From contig NC_135562.1 in assembly GCF_964340395.1 (NCBI RefSeq), forward strand, positions 15,823,296-15,887,295: DNA of 64,000 bases, in the 5' to 3' direction. The stretch's first letter is position 1. Each line of letters opens with the position of its first letter. Below the pieces are notes generated by a model. That model was not told the DNA's origin. It worked only from the letters and a program-made list of their open reading frames with translations, and searched no databases. The DNA is from Glandiceps talaboti (lineage: Eukaryota > Hemichordata > Enteropneusta > Spengelidae). Positions 34,301-48,625 of the stretch are shown piece by piece. A program made the position numbers and the translations under genes.

Positions 34301-37300
34301 GTTTATCAAGTATAACAATTTTTACTTGAATATTTCGGTGTTTACATTCTTCAACCACTTTTCCCTGCCTCGTGATGCAGGGTCATTTTCGTAGCTATCG
34401 TAAAGGAGACGAAGTTGGGCTTTAAAAAATAAACGTTTTAAGAATCTTTTTATCTCGCAAATATGAAATATAAGATTTCTCAACATACAGCATATACATG
34501 TACCGTGGTGTCTCTGTGCCTCTCAACTGTCATTGAACTCGAAAATCACGGAGTAACGTGTGGAATTGTGTCTTTCCCTAGGGTATGTAGCTAAGTATGT
34601 ATTACCTGTGGGAGCTAAACTAGATAAACGCAGCTAAACTGCATGACTTTAGCGGATATGTATGTTCTAAACTTATAAACTATCCACTAATTAGTAAGTT
34701 TTACAAGGATGTATCCGCTAATTATCGCATCTAAATATCGTTCTCAACTTTATAAACGTTATCCACTAATTATGGCATCTAAATATCTACCTACACTTTA
34801 TACATTATATAAACTATCCGCTAATTAGACGGGCACAATATCAATGTGACAATAGGGAGTATGATTTTTGAAGCAGTCAAAAATACACCTCGCTAGATCA
34901 TATATGGGGGTAGTGTTTGTTTGTTGTCGTTTACTCATGTATGTATCTACTCATGTGTCGGTTAGTTTGTTTGTTTGTTTGCTTTTGCTTGCTTTTGTTT
35001 GCTTTATTTGTTTGTTTGTTTGTTTATTTCTACGTTTGTTTACTTGTTTATTTGTTTGTTTACTTGTTTATTTGTTTGTCTGTTTTTTTTACTTGTTTGT
35101 TTACTTGTTTGTTTATATTTGTAAACAAAACTAACTGAGCCTGCGCTCACTGTGGTATGCCAACCGAATGCCTGCAAATGACTCGGACACATTTGTTGGC
35201 TGTAAGATAAACTGTAATGTTGACAGGTTTTACGACTGTACAGCCAGAATGTTGTCCAAAGTCCGTCCTTGTGGCGTAATTATTGTAATGTATGCACCAT
35301 TATATACATGTGAATACCCGTCACATTAGCACACAGGTGTTTGTTTTTCTACTCAGAATTGTAGTGAGAATTTCAGTCGATTTCGATATGCCGGTTATGG
35401 TCACGCTTGTGAGTTCGAGTCAATTTGAGGCGAAAGGGTAACGTTGGAGCAGAAGTTCTATTTCAAAATTTAGAATATCTTGTCGACTATTTTCATTGCA
35501 TAAAGCACACAAAGATAACGTGCTTGCCATTGGAAAACAAAGACAAGTGTCGATACCGTCCTCGGTTGCTAAAATTCTAAGACATATATAATGTAAACGA
35601 TGTAAACACTGAATGCGGGGAGCACTAGTGCTTCAAGTGGCTAGGCAAGTTTAAATCTAATGTTAGAAGAATGACGTAATACAAGTTCAATTTTTATGGG
35701 GTCATATGTGAGTACAGAAATGTTATGTAAGTGTGTGCTAATCCCGTACATGTCAAACAATGTGTCAACATTATGACAGATAAAGGGCATAAGTGTGGAT
35801 AGTTTATAAACTTTCTAAAGTTTACAACGATTTTTAGATCGGATAATTGGCGGATATATCCTTGTAAAACTTTTTACAGTAGGGACAGTTCATCTAGTTA
35901 GCGGATAATTTATAAAGTTCAGAACGATATTTAGATCGTCTAAATAGCGGATATATCGTTGTGGGATATTTAAGTTCAGATCGTCTAAATAGTGGACAAT
36001 TTAGAAAGTTTATAACGATATTTAGATGGTCTAAATAGTGGATAGTTTATAAAGTCTAAACTTTATCCGCTATTTAGACCATCTAAATATCGAGCTAAAG
36101 TTGATAAACTTTAGATAGTTTATAAAGTTTAGAATTAGAGTTAGACCATAATGGTTAGACACTTCTAACTTAGATGACTAAATTTCAAGCTAAACTTTCT
36201 AAACTTAAAAAAGTTTAGATTTATACACTTCTAGCTTAGCTGTCTAAACTTCTAAGTCCTAGCTAAACTTTCAAAACTAGCTAATACACCTTACTGCGTG
36301 AGTTGGGCCGTGTTTCGTGGCTAGTACCCGAAACAAATGTAAGTACAACACTGTCTACCACATTTACAATAATAAAATATCAAATTCACTGAAATGTTGT
36401 TGGTGCTTGACTTGAGAAATGCGGATAAATGGAATTGTTGATAGCCCAGTGATTTGTCTTGGTGTGACCTTAGTGGTCTGAGCTGTGACTATCTCAAGAA
36501 GTTCAGTCTCTACTCTGTCCTCTTTATATGTATGTTTCTACCGCTATGTACGATCATGACTTTAGTTGAATGTAAGTACAGGATCTGTAATAGCCCAGAT
36601 ACTGGGTGATGAAATGTCTTCAGATGAACCAAAAATATGTTACCAGGAATAGTTTGCGAACGTGTGATTTTACTTGACGTTGTTACATATATATCAAATG
36701 TTACAAATGTATTACAATCAAATATTACGTTTATCGTCTAATATCGATCGTGGACGCCGCATACGATTTGCCCTCACCGTGATTACACTCTCGAGTTAAA
36801 TATTATTCTTTACAGATAACATGTTGCGCTATCCTCAATATTGTATTCAGATATTGGGTACGTGAACCTTGTTTTATGACTAATGTACATTACATAACAT
36901 TATATAACATTACATGACCTCACAATTGGTGAATGGAGTAGTGGGCGTACAGTGAGCTAGATTCAATGCATGGAAGCAGATCAATGGAAGGAGATTTAAA
37001 GATAGTGACAGAGACAAATATTATCAACTGGATGTATTCGATGGTAGTAGCTTTCGCAAACCAGAGATTTTCGTCCCTGACGAAAATGGTCAAATAAAAT
37101 ATATATGGTACAGACAGTAATAGGGATTGGAAGCCTGTGCGTAGACATGTAAAGAAATTATCGTAAGCATGCCTAATAATACGTCCTTAGAAACAATCAA
37201 ATTCTGGTAACGATGAATTAGCGAGGAATGCCACGGGCAAAAGATGTTACAGCACTGGGGAAGGTGGAAGGTGTTTGAACTCAGACCACTAATACAATAA

Positions 37301-38570
37301 GTAAATCTTATAATCTTATGCACACATGTGAAGTCTAGCTCGCCTAGCCTGTTTACGGAATCAGTGACCTTTCCGAGTAGGAGAAAATTACGGGAAACGG
37401 CAGCGTTTGTGTTTGTTTTTGTGGAAGGCTACGATATTTATTTTTCTTCGAAAATCGCGGAAAGTATAATATAAACGCCAATATATAATTTTTGTGTAAT
37501 GTAGAATCCATGAAGCGGTGTGTCCTCCTTTCAAATTTTATGCATGCTAGTCGAACGTCAAGAATGTTTCTGTTTACAACTCATAGTATTATGGTTACGT
37601 CACAGCAAATATAATCAAACGAAAAACAATCTGGCACTTGAATCTCAAGAATTGTGTGAGATATGACACATCAACGGGTGTGTTTCCCCCTCTTTTAAAG
37701 GTGATTCTATATACCCTATACCACAATCTTGAAATTTTTTCTTTACATGACTCTTAACCAGTAAATTCAAAGGTAACTATTCAAAATTGCAGAAGTGAGA
37801 AAAAAAAGTCAAACAGGCGATTGGTGACCGACCCGAGCAGCCATGAACTTACAAGTTATATGTTACACTGCCTATTGTTCTAACGTTTGGGAATACAACG
37901 TCATATAGAGAGGAGCGTTTCGTCTCAGTATATTTACATGTAGTATACTAAGCAATAGCAGCCAGTGGCAAATTCAATGACGACTTTATCATGTTCGATG
38001 GATTGTTTTTTTATAAATCTTATGTAGTATAGCTATATAGGCGTCGTGTCTTACAATAGTAGCAATAGTGAAAATGCTACTAATGATTTTGGAGAGCATT
38101 GGGTTGATCATCGAATTCTATTGCTGATTTGGACCTCGATAAAACTAGGAGCTCAACAATTGCTACAAGTCGATAGCAAAATACCAGAATGTAATCGAAC
38201 CCGAGAAATCTTCATAATTCGATCCAAGCTGCAGCATAAATTGTCGATTTTTTTCCGTCCCAGAAGTAACGTGATTACTACATCTAAAATGGGTTTGCGG
38301 CGCGGGAGCAGGCATTTGACGAGACAAAAAAGAAGTCGGCCTAATTGTGTGATTGTGTAATTGTGTGTAATTGTGTAATTGTGTGTAATTATATGAAATG
38401 TCATATAAATGTTTCACAGTTTTCGTTGCAGTCTTGTACTGTATGTATGTATGTATGTATGTATGTATGTATGTATGTATGTATGTATGTATGCATTCAT
38501 GCATGCGTGCATGTATGTATGTATGTATGTATGTATGTATGTATGTACGTACGTACGTACGTACGTACGT

Positions 38571-38614
<44 letters not shown>

Positions 38615-41600
38615 ACATGTTTTTTTTAAAATCATACATATTGATTCGAGTGCCTGTGACATGACAGTGTATATAAGGAAGTTTGTAGAATATACCAGCT
38701 CCGTGTAGCATGGTGGTTAGTGCACAGGAGTAGCAGTCGGGAGGTCATGGGTTTGAATCCCACTGGAAACTAGGGATTTTTCTGTGACCGACCCAAATCC
38801 AGGGCGAGTGTTCTACAGACTCAATGGGTAGGCTGTATCACTCAGCCGTCTCTCACTCACAAGACCAATGCGAATATCGGGGGGGGGGGGGGGGGGGCTT
38901 AGAATAATGACTCGAAAAGTCGGGGACGATTACTCACACGAGCCCACAGGTGCTGTTTGCCGGGCCTGGGTGACTCAATGATAGCCTGTGGACTGACTGG
39001 GAAAGCCTTGACAGTTCCACAGCTGTAACGTGATATAGAGCGTGCAACATGGCCCTGTCAGGTAGTCCCACACCTGAATGGAACTCTGTGGAAATTCGTG
39101 TGATTGTGTGTACATGTCTGCATAACAGAAAATCGGTGGGAGGAATTCCCAGTACAAAAAGAAATTCAAAAAGAAGAAAAAGAAGTATACAATATTGATT
39201 TCGTACCTTCGGCTCGCTGCTGAAAATTATTTCAACTTCTTCTTCACATACTCCTGCTATATATCTTCTCATTCCTCTAGTGTCGTAACCAAAGTTCTCC
39301 TCCAGACAATTCTCAAACGTAAAGTACTTAAATTCAAACGCTGTTCATTTAAAAGCCAGTCAACAGTACTGCCTCGCCAAAATTTGCAAATATTTTTCAA
39401 CAACTGATGACCGTCTCGCTCCTCATCACTTCATATGTACGTCTCATTATATACTTTAGCACATGCTTCAAAAATCATACTCCCTATTGTCACATTGATA
39501 TTGTGCCCGTCTAATTAGCGGATAGTTTATATAATGTATAAAGTGTAGGTAGATATTTAGATGCCATAATTAGTGGATAACGTTTATAAAGTTGAGAACG
39601 ATATTTAGATGCGATAATTAGCGGATACATCCTTGTAAAACTTTTTTCGCTAGGGACTAATTAGTGGATAGTTTATAAGTTTAGAACATACATATCCGCT
39701 AAAGTCATGCAGTTTAGCTGCGTTTATCTAGTTTAGCTCCCACAGGTAATACATACTTAGCTACATACCCTAGGGAAAGACACAATTCCACACGTTACTC
39801 CGTGATTTTCGAGTTCAATGACAGTTGAGAGGCACAGAGACACCACGGTACATGTATATGCTGTATGTTGAGAAATCTTATATTTCATATTTGCGAGATA
39901 AAAAGATTCTTAAAACGTTTATTTTTTAAAGCCCAACTTCGTCTCCTTTACGATAGCTACGAAAATGACCCTGCATCACGAGGCAGGGAAAAGTGGTTGA
40001 AGAATGTAAACACCGAAATATTCAAGTAAAAATTGTTATACTTGATAAACGTACAAACTCGGCGTGTTCCTCCTTAAAATGACTTTGGTGACAAAAGCTT
40101 AGAAAAGATGCAAAGTACAAACTGGAAATATGGTCCCGCAACACGAGGGTTGCGTGACGTGTTGCGTGAACGACAGAGTTACATCGTGACATCTTATACA
40201 CATGTACATGTACACTACATAACTCTCATGTAAACTGGCATGTGATAGTGCGACTTGAAAAGAATACCTACGTTTATAAGATAAAAATAAATTACTTTGT
40301 ATTGCATTTTGCCTATTTTATTTCAACGAAAAATAATTGTATCGGACAACCATTTCAGTCAATTAAAATGTGTGTACATGTAGATGTGTGCCATGTACGA
40401 CAGCGTCATGTTAGATGTATTACATGTAAAAGCAGATGAATTAGTGATTAAGATTTATGGTACGTTTTTTTTTCTTGTGCTGAGATAATGAAATCAAACA
40501 TGCAATGTACATTCGTAATAATAAGTAGTGAATGTATAAAATAGTGTAGTAAATGTATTTCGTGCAAGCATCCTGGATGACTACACGCCGACCAAATAAA
40601 TTAATCTAACATGTTGAATAACGTACTAAACAAAGTTGATGACGGAGGTCCCTTCCCGTCCAAGCGTTTTTATCCGATAACATCGTCCAAAAATCTAACA
40701 GTTTCGTAACTTAGACTATCTAGATGACGGAGATCCCTTTTCAACTAAGCAGTTTTATCATATCTCATATAAGATTTGACATTTAAGGTTAGCCACGAAA
40801 CACGGCCCAAGTCACGCGAGTTGACGCACCACAGTACATGTACAATGTGCATGTACATGTACATGCTGTCTGTGCCGGTGAGGTATTGAGAAAACTTACA
40901 TTATTTATTATATTTGCGAGATAAAAAGATTCACAGATTCTTCAAACGTTTATTTTTGAAAGCATAACTTGTCTCTTTTTCGATAGTCACAAAAATGAAC
41001 CTGTGATACGAGGAGATGAAAAAGTGGCCGAATACTGTGAATACCAAGTATGCAGCAAAAACAGTTATCTTTGATATATATACGTACGCACTCAGTGTGT
41101 TCCCTTTAACTATTGTGGTGATAAAAGCTGTCATATTAAATGAATGCAAGAAAAAAATTATGCATCCTTAACAAGTACAAAATGGAAATATGGTCCCGCA
41201 ACACGAGGGTTGCGTGAACGACAGAGTTACACCATGACATTCAATAAACTACATATTAACTCTGGCCTTCAGAAATCAAAACGGTGATAGTGCAACTTGA
41301 AAACAATACCTACGTCTACAAGAAGAAATGTAATTACAAAAATGTACTACGTTGTTATTGCATTTCGTCAATTCTATTTCAACGAAAAATAACTATATCA
41401 GACAGCCATTTGTGTGGACGTGTGCCTACGCCTGTACGGTAGTGTCGGGTGTTATCCGATAGCATCGTTAAACATATAACATTTTGAAAAACTTAGACAA
41501 ACTTGACGACGGAATTCTCTTCCCGATGAAGCGTTTTTATCCGATAATATTGTCTAAAAAACAAACATTTTGAATACCTATCCAGACGACAGAGATTCCT

Positions 41601-44600
41601 TCCCAATGAAGCATATTTATCAAATGTTATCGATGTTATCGATGCTATCCGATATATATCTAACACATTGAATAACTTAGACTTTCAAGACGAAGTCTTT
41701 TATCCGATATTACCGATCATTGGAAAAGGGATAGTTATCCAAAATGTTAGACTTTTAGACGATATCATCGAATATGTCAGGCATTTCCCTTTTAATTTAC
41801 AGTTGTTAAGTTTACACGTCGATCAGGGCTTCAGATGGGCGTGTTTAAAGTGGAAACTTGATGTAATAATTTTGAAAATTAATAGTCAGGTCATGTAATC
41901 AAGAGAACGTTGATATGACGTTGATGGACTCCGAACAGGGCAAAACCAAAAGTTCGTATGGTACAGTATAAAGGGTAAAAAGGTTATTCAACGAGTGTAG
42001 TGAATCATGTGAATATGTGCTCGAGCACGTACTGAAATGTCGATCGCCAATCAATCGATCGCGATCATTTTTAGGGTTAGGGTGCATTTTCCAGGGTTTC
42101 TAGGGAGGGTTTGAAATTCTATGGTTTTCCAGGACCGTGCGAACCCTAGTCTATAGACAAACATTCAGAATACTCCCGTATGTAAAAGTAACTAAGAATA
42201 TTTATTTTCCATCGACGAATATTCAGGCTTAGGTTTAATTTCTCTATCAAATTTGTCACTTATGAGGTAAAGTCAACATAAATTATCCCACCCCACGAGG
42301 GTTTACTGAACGATACGGACACTCAATAAACTACAGGATTCGTGTATTTGTAGCATATTATATACATTTTGTAAATCAAAAGACGCACACGTTATTTAAA
42401 TGGTTGTTATTTCAAAGATTTTATCGTCTGAAAATGTGTTATAGACCCTTTCGGGATAGCCACGAAAATAATCCCGGGCCACGAGAGTTGGGTGACCGTT
42501 GAGTGACACTGAAAACAACACACTTTTTATGCATGTGTGAAGCGTTGTCAAAACCTATGATAGTGTGATAGCAGTTCATTTATAATGTATTATTTTAGCT
42601 CATCACATTCCACTACTGGACAGCAGATACAATTAACTAGTTCCACTTCTGACATAAATACTGGATCATATTTGGTATGACTTGACATCGACGTATTACA
42701 TGGATAGCTATTAAAGTCCTCCTTGCATGACCTCACTATTAAAGTGAAGACATGGTACACGCGTGTCATGATCACATGTACATGATACATGTTATTAAGT
42801 TCTTTAAGAAATTGCTCAGCCCCATGACCTTTGAATACTGGTCAATTTGTGACAGTTGTAAAATTATTTTGTCATCAGCTTTGTACATATACACTACCTG
42901 TCCTTACTTCTCATGTCGGTGACCAAGGAATCATTACTTGAAAGAATAATCATGCGAATAAGCCAACCACCAAAGCCATGTATCAATTTGTAACAGCGCA
43001 AACTGTCAATATGACAATTTAGACAATGTACCGTACGTAAACTTAGACGTCCGTTATGTACATGTACATGTACATGTAGTCTATCTGCTAGACCTCGGAT
43101 GTTCTTCACATAGAATACGACACACGACCGAACATCGCATGTTTGGGCAAGCCCTCACTGCGAACTTCGTTCGCTTATACTATCGAAAGAAAGCCCGAAC
43201 GTCTAGCACTAGCAGCAAGACTCATGCATATGTACATGTACTATTTAGTTCACAACAAGTAAAACCATTTAGATTTAGTGACTAACTCAACCAAAAATGC
43301 ATCGAAGTCCATTTTCTAAGTACACGTTTCTTAGTTTTCTAGGGGCTTTTGCAGTAAAAAAAATACACGCAAATCCTTGTACATGTACTCTATACACGTA
43401 GTTCTAGAATAAATACTGAAAACTGTTCCAGGGATGTAACACTGCTGCCCCTCCCCCCGGGGGGGGGGTACTCAGTGTAGTAACGGCATATATACTTGTA
43501 TGTACCGCGGTTTTGACATCCCCCTCCCCTTCGACGTACATGTACAAAAGTCATGTACATGTACATGTATGGTACATTGTACGTATTTGTCCTTTTCGGG
43601 ATAGCCACGAAAATAGTCCCGTGCCACATCGTTTAAAACGTTCATTTTATGGCGTGGAAAGGGTTATTTTTAGTGAATCATATTCCCAAAGACTTGCATA
43701 TTATATCATATTGGAAGATAAAAAAGACATAACGCTTTCATAACGCTTATTTTACAGCCATTTAAAATCGATATGTTCATTTGTCATTTATATGCGACAC
43801 TCACATTATTTAAAACGTTCATGGAATAAAAATGTGTGGCAGCCATTATCTCTTTTGGGATAAACACAACAATGACCCCACGCGTCACGAGGGGGGGGGG
43901 GGTGAGTGATTTCATGATCGAATTACACCAAGACGTTAAGGCCTATTTAAAAAAAATTTGTGGTTCCGATTACGCTCCATTTTAGAATAGTTGGGGTAGA
44001 TAGATTTTTTTTTAATTTTCATACGTGAGTGTCAAGTTCAGGTAATTATGTTTTCCGCTGTCTCCATATGGTCTCTGTGTTATTGGTTTCTTCCCATCAG
44101 ATCACAGGGTAAAGGACAAATGATCAATTTTGTACTCGCGATTTTCCGGATTTCTAATATTATTTTCTGTATATTTCAAATAAAGTTTTAAATACTGTTT
44201 CCTCTCACTGTTTTTCTCTATTTCCTACCTGATATCAATGTCTTATCTGTGTTTATCAGCTTTGCATTAATTAGTAGCTTGCTAGAACAAACTCACTATT
44301 TGCCCAAATTAACGCATTATACCGTGAGTGTAAACATCTACTGATACCACTAATGGTAGCACACGGATTAAAAGACAAAAATAAGTGTATGAAAAAAAAA
44401 GATTTTGTCAATTTGCTATCAACGGGAAACTTCTGAGGCGACGTCATCGATAGAAATGAGCGTCACATGCATGATGGCCCGTATCAAGTTTCCCCCCTTT
44501 AAATTGAGATCGTAATTATATTCACCGACTGCAAAATGGTAACCTACATGTACATATACATATTATGATGAACGTGAGTTATATTTTATGAAGGGATAGT

Positions 44601-47600
44601 AGATTGTAGTCATGTGGGTTGAGTGAATAAATATATATTAAACATCAAATATATCCCGCCCACTAGCTACGGACTACTGCACTGTTTATTTATTGGTAGT
44701 GTAGAGAAAACTGAGCAGTGACGACAAAATAAATGAATTAGATGTAATTACAAATATTAACATATATCACGCTTTCTATGACTAATAAGTGTATCGATTT
44801 TACAGCGATATTTATCATGATACGCGGATAACCTTTGACACTGCTGACTTCCGTTGTTGACCCAGAGGCTAGGTCGACATTCCAAAGACGAGTCTGTACG
44901 CATTCGATTCGTACTGTGCTTGCCATTTCCTTTATGTGAAAGTGCATAACAGTGTATTCGTCCACCTTGTATCGTTGCTAAAACATCGATATTCAAAACA
45001 TTTTCATGTCTATGGTTCTCCGTGGTTATAGCAGACAGATCAGTGCATAAAGTCGTGAGCGGTCTATAATCACTAACAAGGTTCATACGGCCAGACGAAA
45101 TTGACAAAAGCAGTGCCGATAAATCACCAAATTCGTGAATAAAATAGCGTGTGACCACCCATGCTAAGCCATATGTGTATGTGTTGTTTTACAGTGAGGG
45201 CGGGAAGTATATATAAACCAAAAGGGTTTACGTAGAGCATAGAAGTATCACCCACGTGTAGAGTTCGTGGGATCAAGACACAACACAGGCCGAAAATATA
45301 CCAGCGTTCCTACCGATAACTACATGTACGTGGACCTACTTGTAAGTTGTGGTAAACATACATGTAATAACATCAGGATAATCATAGTCAAACAAACGCT
45401 GGCACAGTTGCGGTCAATGTTTAGGCAGTCTTTTTTTTTTTTACTGAGCAGCAACTTTATGTAACACATTCTACAATATCCTGGTGAAATTTGGTCAGTA
45501 TAAATTCACTACATAGCCATAGGAATTGAACTTGGTTTAATTCTACTATATAGTGTACTATCGTAAATAACATCACGTCCATGCATTTCACGTGGACCTA
45601 CACGGAAGCAAAATGCGTGGACACAGCCACGCATGTGTGAAATCCCTCGTTTACACACGCGATAATCCCTCGTTTACAACGCGGGAATGGTCAAGAAACA
45701 TTTGTCTGGTAGTGTACATACATACATACATACATACATACATTATATACATACATACATACATACATACATACATACATGCATGCATACATACATACAT
45801 ACATACATACATACATACATACATACATACATACATACATACATACATACATACATACACACACACATAATACATACATATATACATATATACACTCATG
45901 CATACAGGCAGACCGAGATATAAAATACAAACGTACATGTGGATAGACACATACAGACAGACCGACAGACAGACAGATAGACAGACATAGACAGACAGAC
46001 AGACATGTATGTATGTATGTATGTATGTATGTATGTATGTATGTATGTATGTTTGTTTGTTTGTTTGTTTGTTTGTTTGTTTGTTCGTTCGTTTGTTTGG
46101 AATTGTGTAAAATATATGTATTGAAATTATTGTAAATTAATCACAGAATACCATTTATATGTTACTCACACCAGGCATGCTTTGTTACAAGGTGAACAAA
46201 TACAGCAACGATTTCATCAATTCAACACTGAACCAGAGATAAGAGGTCTCTATATGAAAGACATGGGATTAATTGATGCAGCTATGGCCAATGGTGTACA
46301 CACTCAGTTAGCAAGACAACACGGTGCCACGATACTAGAAAATTGTACAGTTACAAAGTTGGTCAAAGATACAGATGATGTATATGTATTGGTAAGTGAA
46401 TGATGAAGGAACTGTAATACTGAATGCACCAAAATAAAAAAGAATGATCGCATGTTATATACATTATCATGCAATGATTAAGAAAATTTAATACAGTATG
46501 ACGTTGTTTTTCAGTTACCTTTTCTAAAGTTGAAAAGAAAGCTTTTTGAAAGTAATACAAAGTATTTCTCAAAATTTGAATAGATAAGTCCAGTTTGCCA
46601 TTACACTTTGTATGTACGTATACTCTTCTCATTTCATTATTTGAAGAAATATTAAAAGTCAAAACCCACAGCAGGTGTGGACCACTGATTATGGCGAATA
46701 TTCACTTCGTGAATTTTAACAGCAGAATGATTTTATTTCTGTGAATATAGGTACATACCAATCAAGGCATATTCCGTTGTCGTCGTCTCATCATTTCATC
46801 TGGTGCTTGGACCAATAAAGTGATTGAATCACTGGGTTTTCAGCTACCGCTTACAGTTTCACAAGAACAGGTCACTTATGTAGCAACGCCACATATCAAA
46901 GACTTCACCAAGGACAAGTAAGTACAATAAGTGAGTTATGAAAGTTTGTTATTTGAGATGATAACAATTCCACTATTAAAATAGAATGCTTCTCAGGAAT
47001 CATGAAAGCTATGCATGGACTTACAGGCAGAGTCACCGACACAGTGTGTGTCACGACCGTATTTTTGCCTTTGTCATACAACATTGGTGGATACAAAAAA
47101 TTCATTGCTAACACTTTTGTACCACAGCTTACTTCATATTAAGTGCATCCACTTTCATGCTTCAGGAGTACCAATTTAACTGTAATAAACACTGATTGGT
47201 CAATTAATCGGATTATCGAAGTATGCTGTACACCACCTTGTGAATTGTATCCTAACGTACCGTGTGCCTCAACTTCCTGTGGTACCCATTACTGCTAGAT
47301 TATTACTAGGTCTCATTGTCTTCCAGATGACGTCAGAGTATATGACATGTCTGTGGTCTCAAGACATATTGGACAGTTCTACAACGAGGCATAATAAAAT
47401 ACGCTTAATATACCTGGCTATTAGAGCACTAGCCAAGCATACCTCTCTTACCCCAAGGGCTATAATACAGTAAACATTTGTTCATGTTACAAAACCGATG
47501 AAAATAGCTGCTATATACTAATATCACGAATGTAAAAGTGTGACATTTATTAGTACCCAAATAACAACACAACATATCTGCATGTACACATTTTTTCAGT

Positions 47601-48016
47601 AAAAAACAAACCACCGTTGGACTCTCGTGCTACTGTACTAGTGACCTAGGGAAAATCAAAAACGATTATTACCCTCTGTATGCAAATTAAAGTCATCATT
47701 GTCAGTAATACCAGGTCCTTACCAGTCACTGAAGGCTATATAGAGACGATGTGTTATTAAAATACAATATCCTCCTCCTGTTTGTTTTAGTTTTCCAACT
47801 TGGGATTTCTTTGGTAACGATCACTTATACTATGGTCACCCAATCCATGGCAATACAGGTGTAAAAATTGCGATCCATGACAAGACAAATATTGTCACCA
47901 CAGAGACAAGAACATATGAGCCTGATCCTGTCAAAGAGAGAAAATGTCTTGACTTTTTAAAAAAGTGCATACCCAAGGTTGGTTATTTTGCATCATCGTC
48001 ATTGTCTGTCTGTCTG

Positions 48017-48059
<43 letters not shown>

Positions 48060-48182
48060 ATATCTGATTGTGTCTGTCTGCATTTATGTATGTATGTATG
48101 TATACGTATGTATGTATGTATGTATACGTATGTATGTATGTATGTATGTATGTCTGTCTGTCTGTCTCTCTGGCTCTGCATT

Positions 48183-48216
<34 letters not shown>

Positions 48217-48486
48217 TGTATGTATGTATGTATGTATGTATGTATGTATGTATGTCTCTGGCTGTTTCTGTCTGTTTGTATGTATGTATGTCTGCATGCA
48301 TGCATGCATGCATATATGTATGCATGTATGTATGTATGTATGTATGTATGTATGTATGTATGTATGTATGTGTGTATGTCTGTATGTATGTATGTATGTA
48401 TGTATGTATGTATGTATGTATGTATGTATGTATGTATGTGTGTGTATGTATGTATGTATGTATGTATGTATGTATGTGTGTGTGTA

Positions 48487-48517
<31 letters not shown>

Positions 48518-48553
48518 GCATGCATGCATGCGTATGTATATATATGTATGTAT

Positions 48554-48625
<72 letters not shown>

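Larger units (their letters stand above)
34876..39463. other. 4.6-kb loop between the inverted arms
   Basis: Single-copy-looking sequence separating the arms. It contains a TTTG-rich stretch, an iterated hairpin block (35790-36290), a possible 104-codon frame, a TATG/TACG/TG microsatellite and a tRNA-derived SINE. No intact gene is evident. Confidence 0.6.
25437..45714. mobile_element. 20.3-kb CACTA-type (CMC superfamily-like) non-autonomous block
   Basis: The left end reads CACTACCAGACAAATGT, then two mismatched bases and CTTGACCA; the right end is its inverted copy, ending TTTGTCTGGTAGTG at 45714. Both sides abut TACA microsatellite sequence (25409-25436 and 45715 onward), as if the element had inserted into one array. 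TA flanks both ends, but the microsatellite makes the target duplication unreadable. Inside the ends are short subterminal repeats, for example AAACGAGGGATT twice near the right end. CAC-starting inverted ends plus subterminal repeats are the pattern of CACTA/Mirage/Chapaev elements. No transposase frame is seen. It fills most of intron 3 of oxidase copy A and contains nested elements and a long inverted duplication. Confidence 0.6.

Noticed and set aside
38698-38790. Functional tRNA gene
   Set aside because: A- and B-box-like motifs are present but the cloverleaf does not form and a SINE body with A-rich tail follows.
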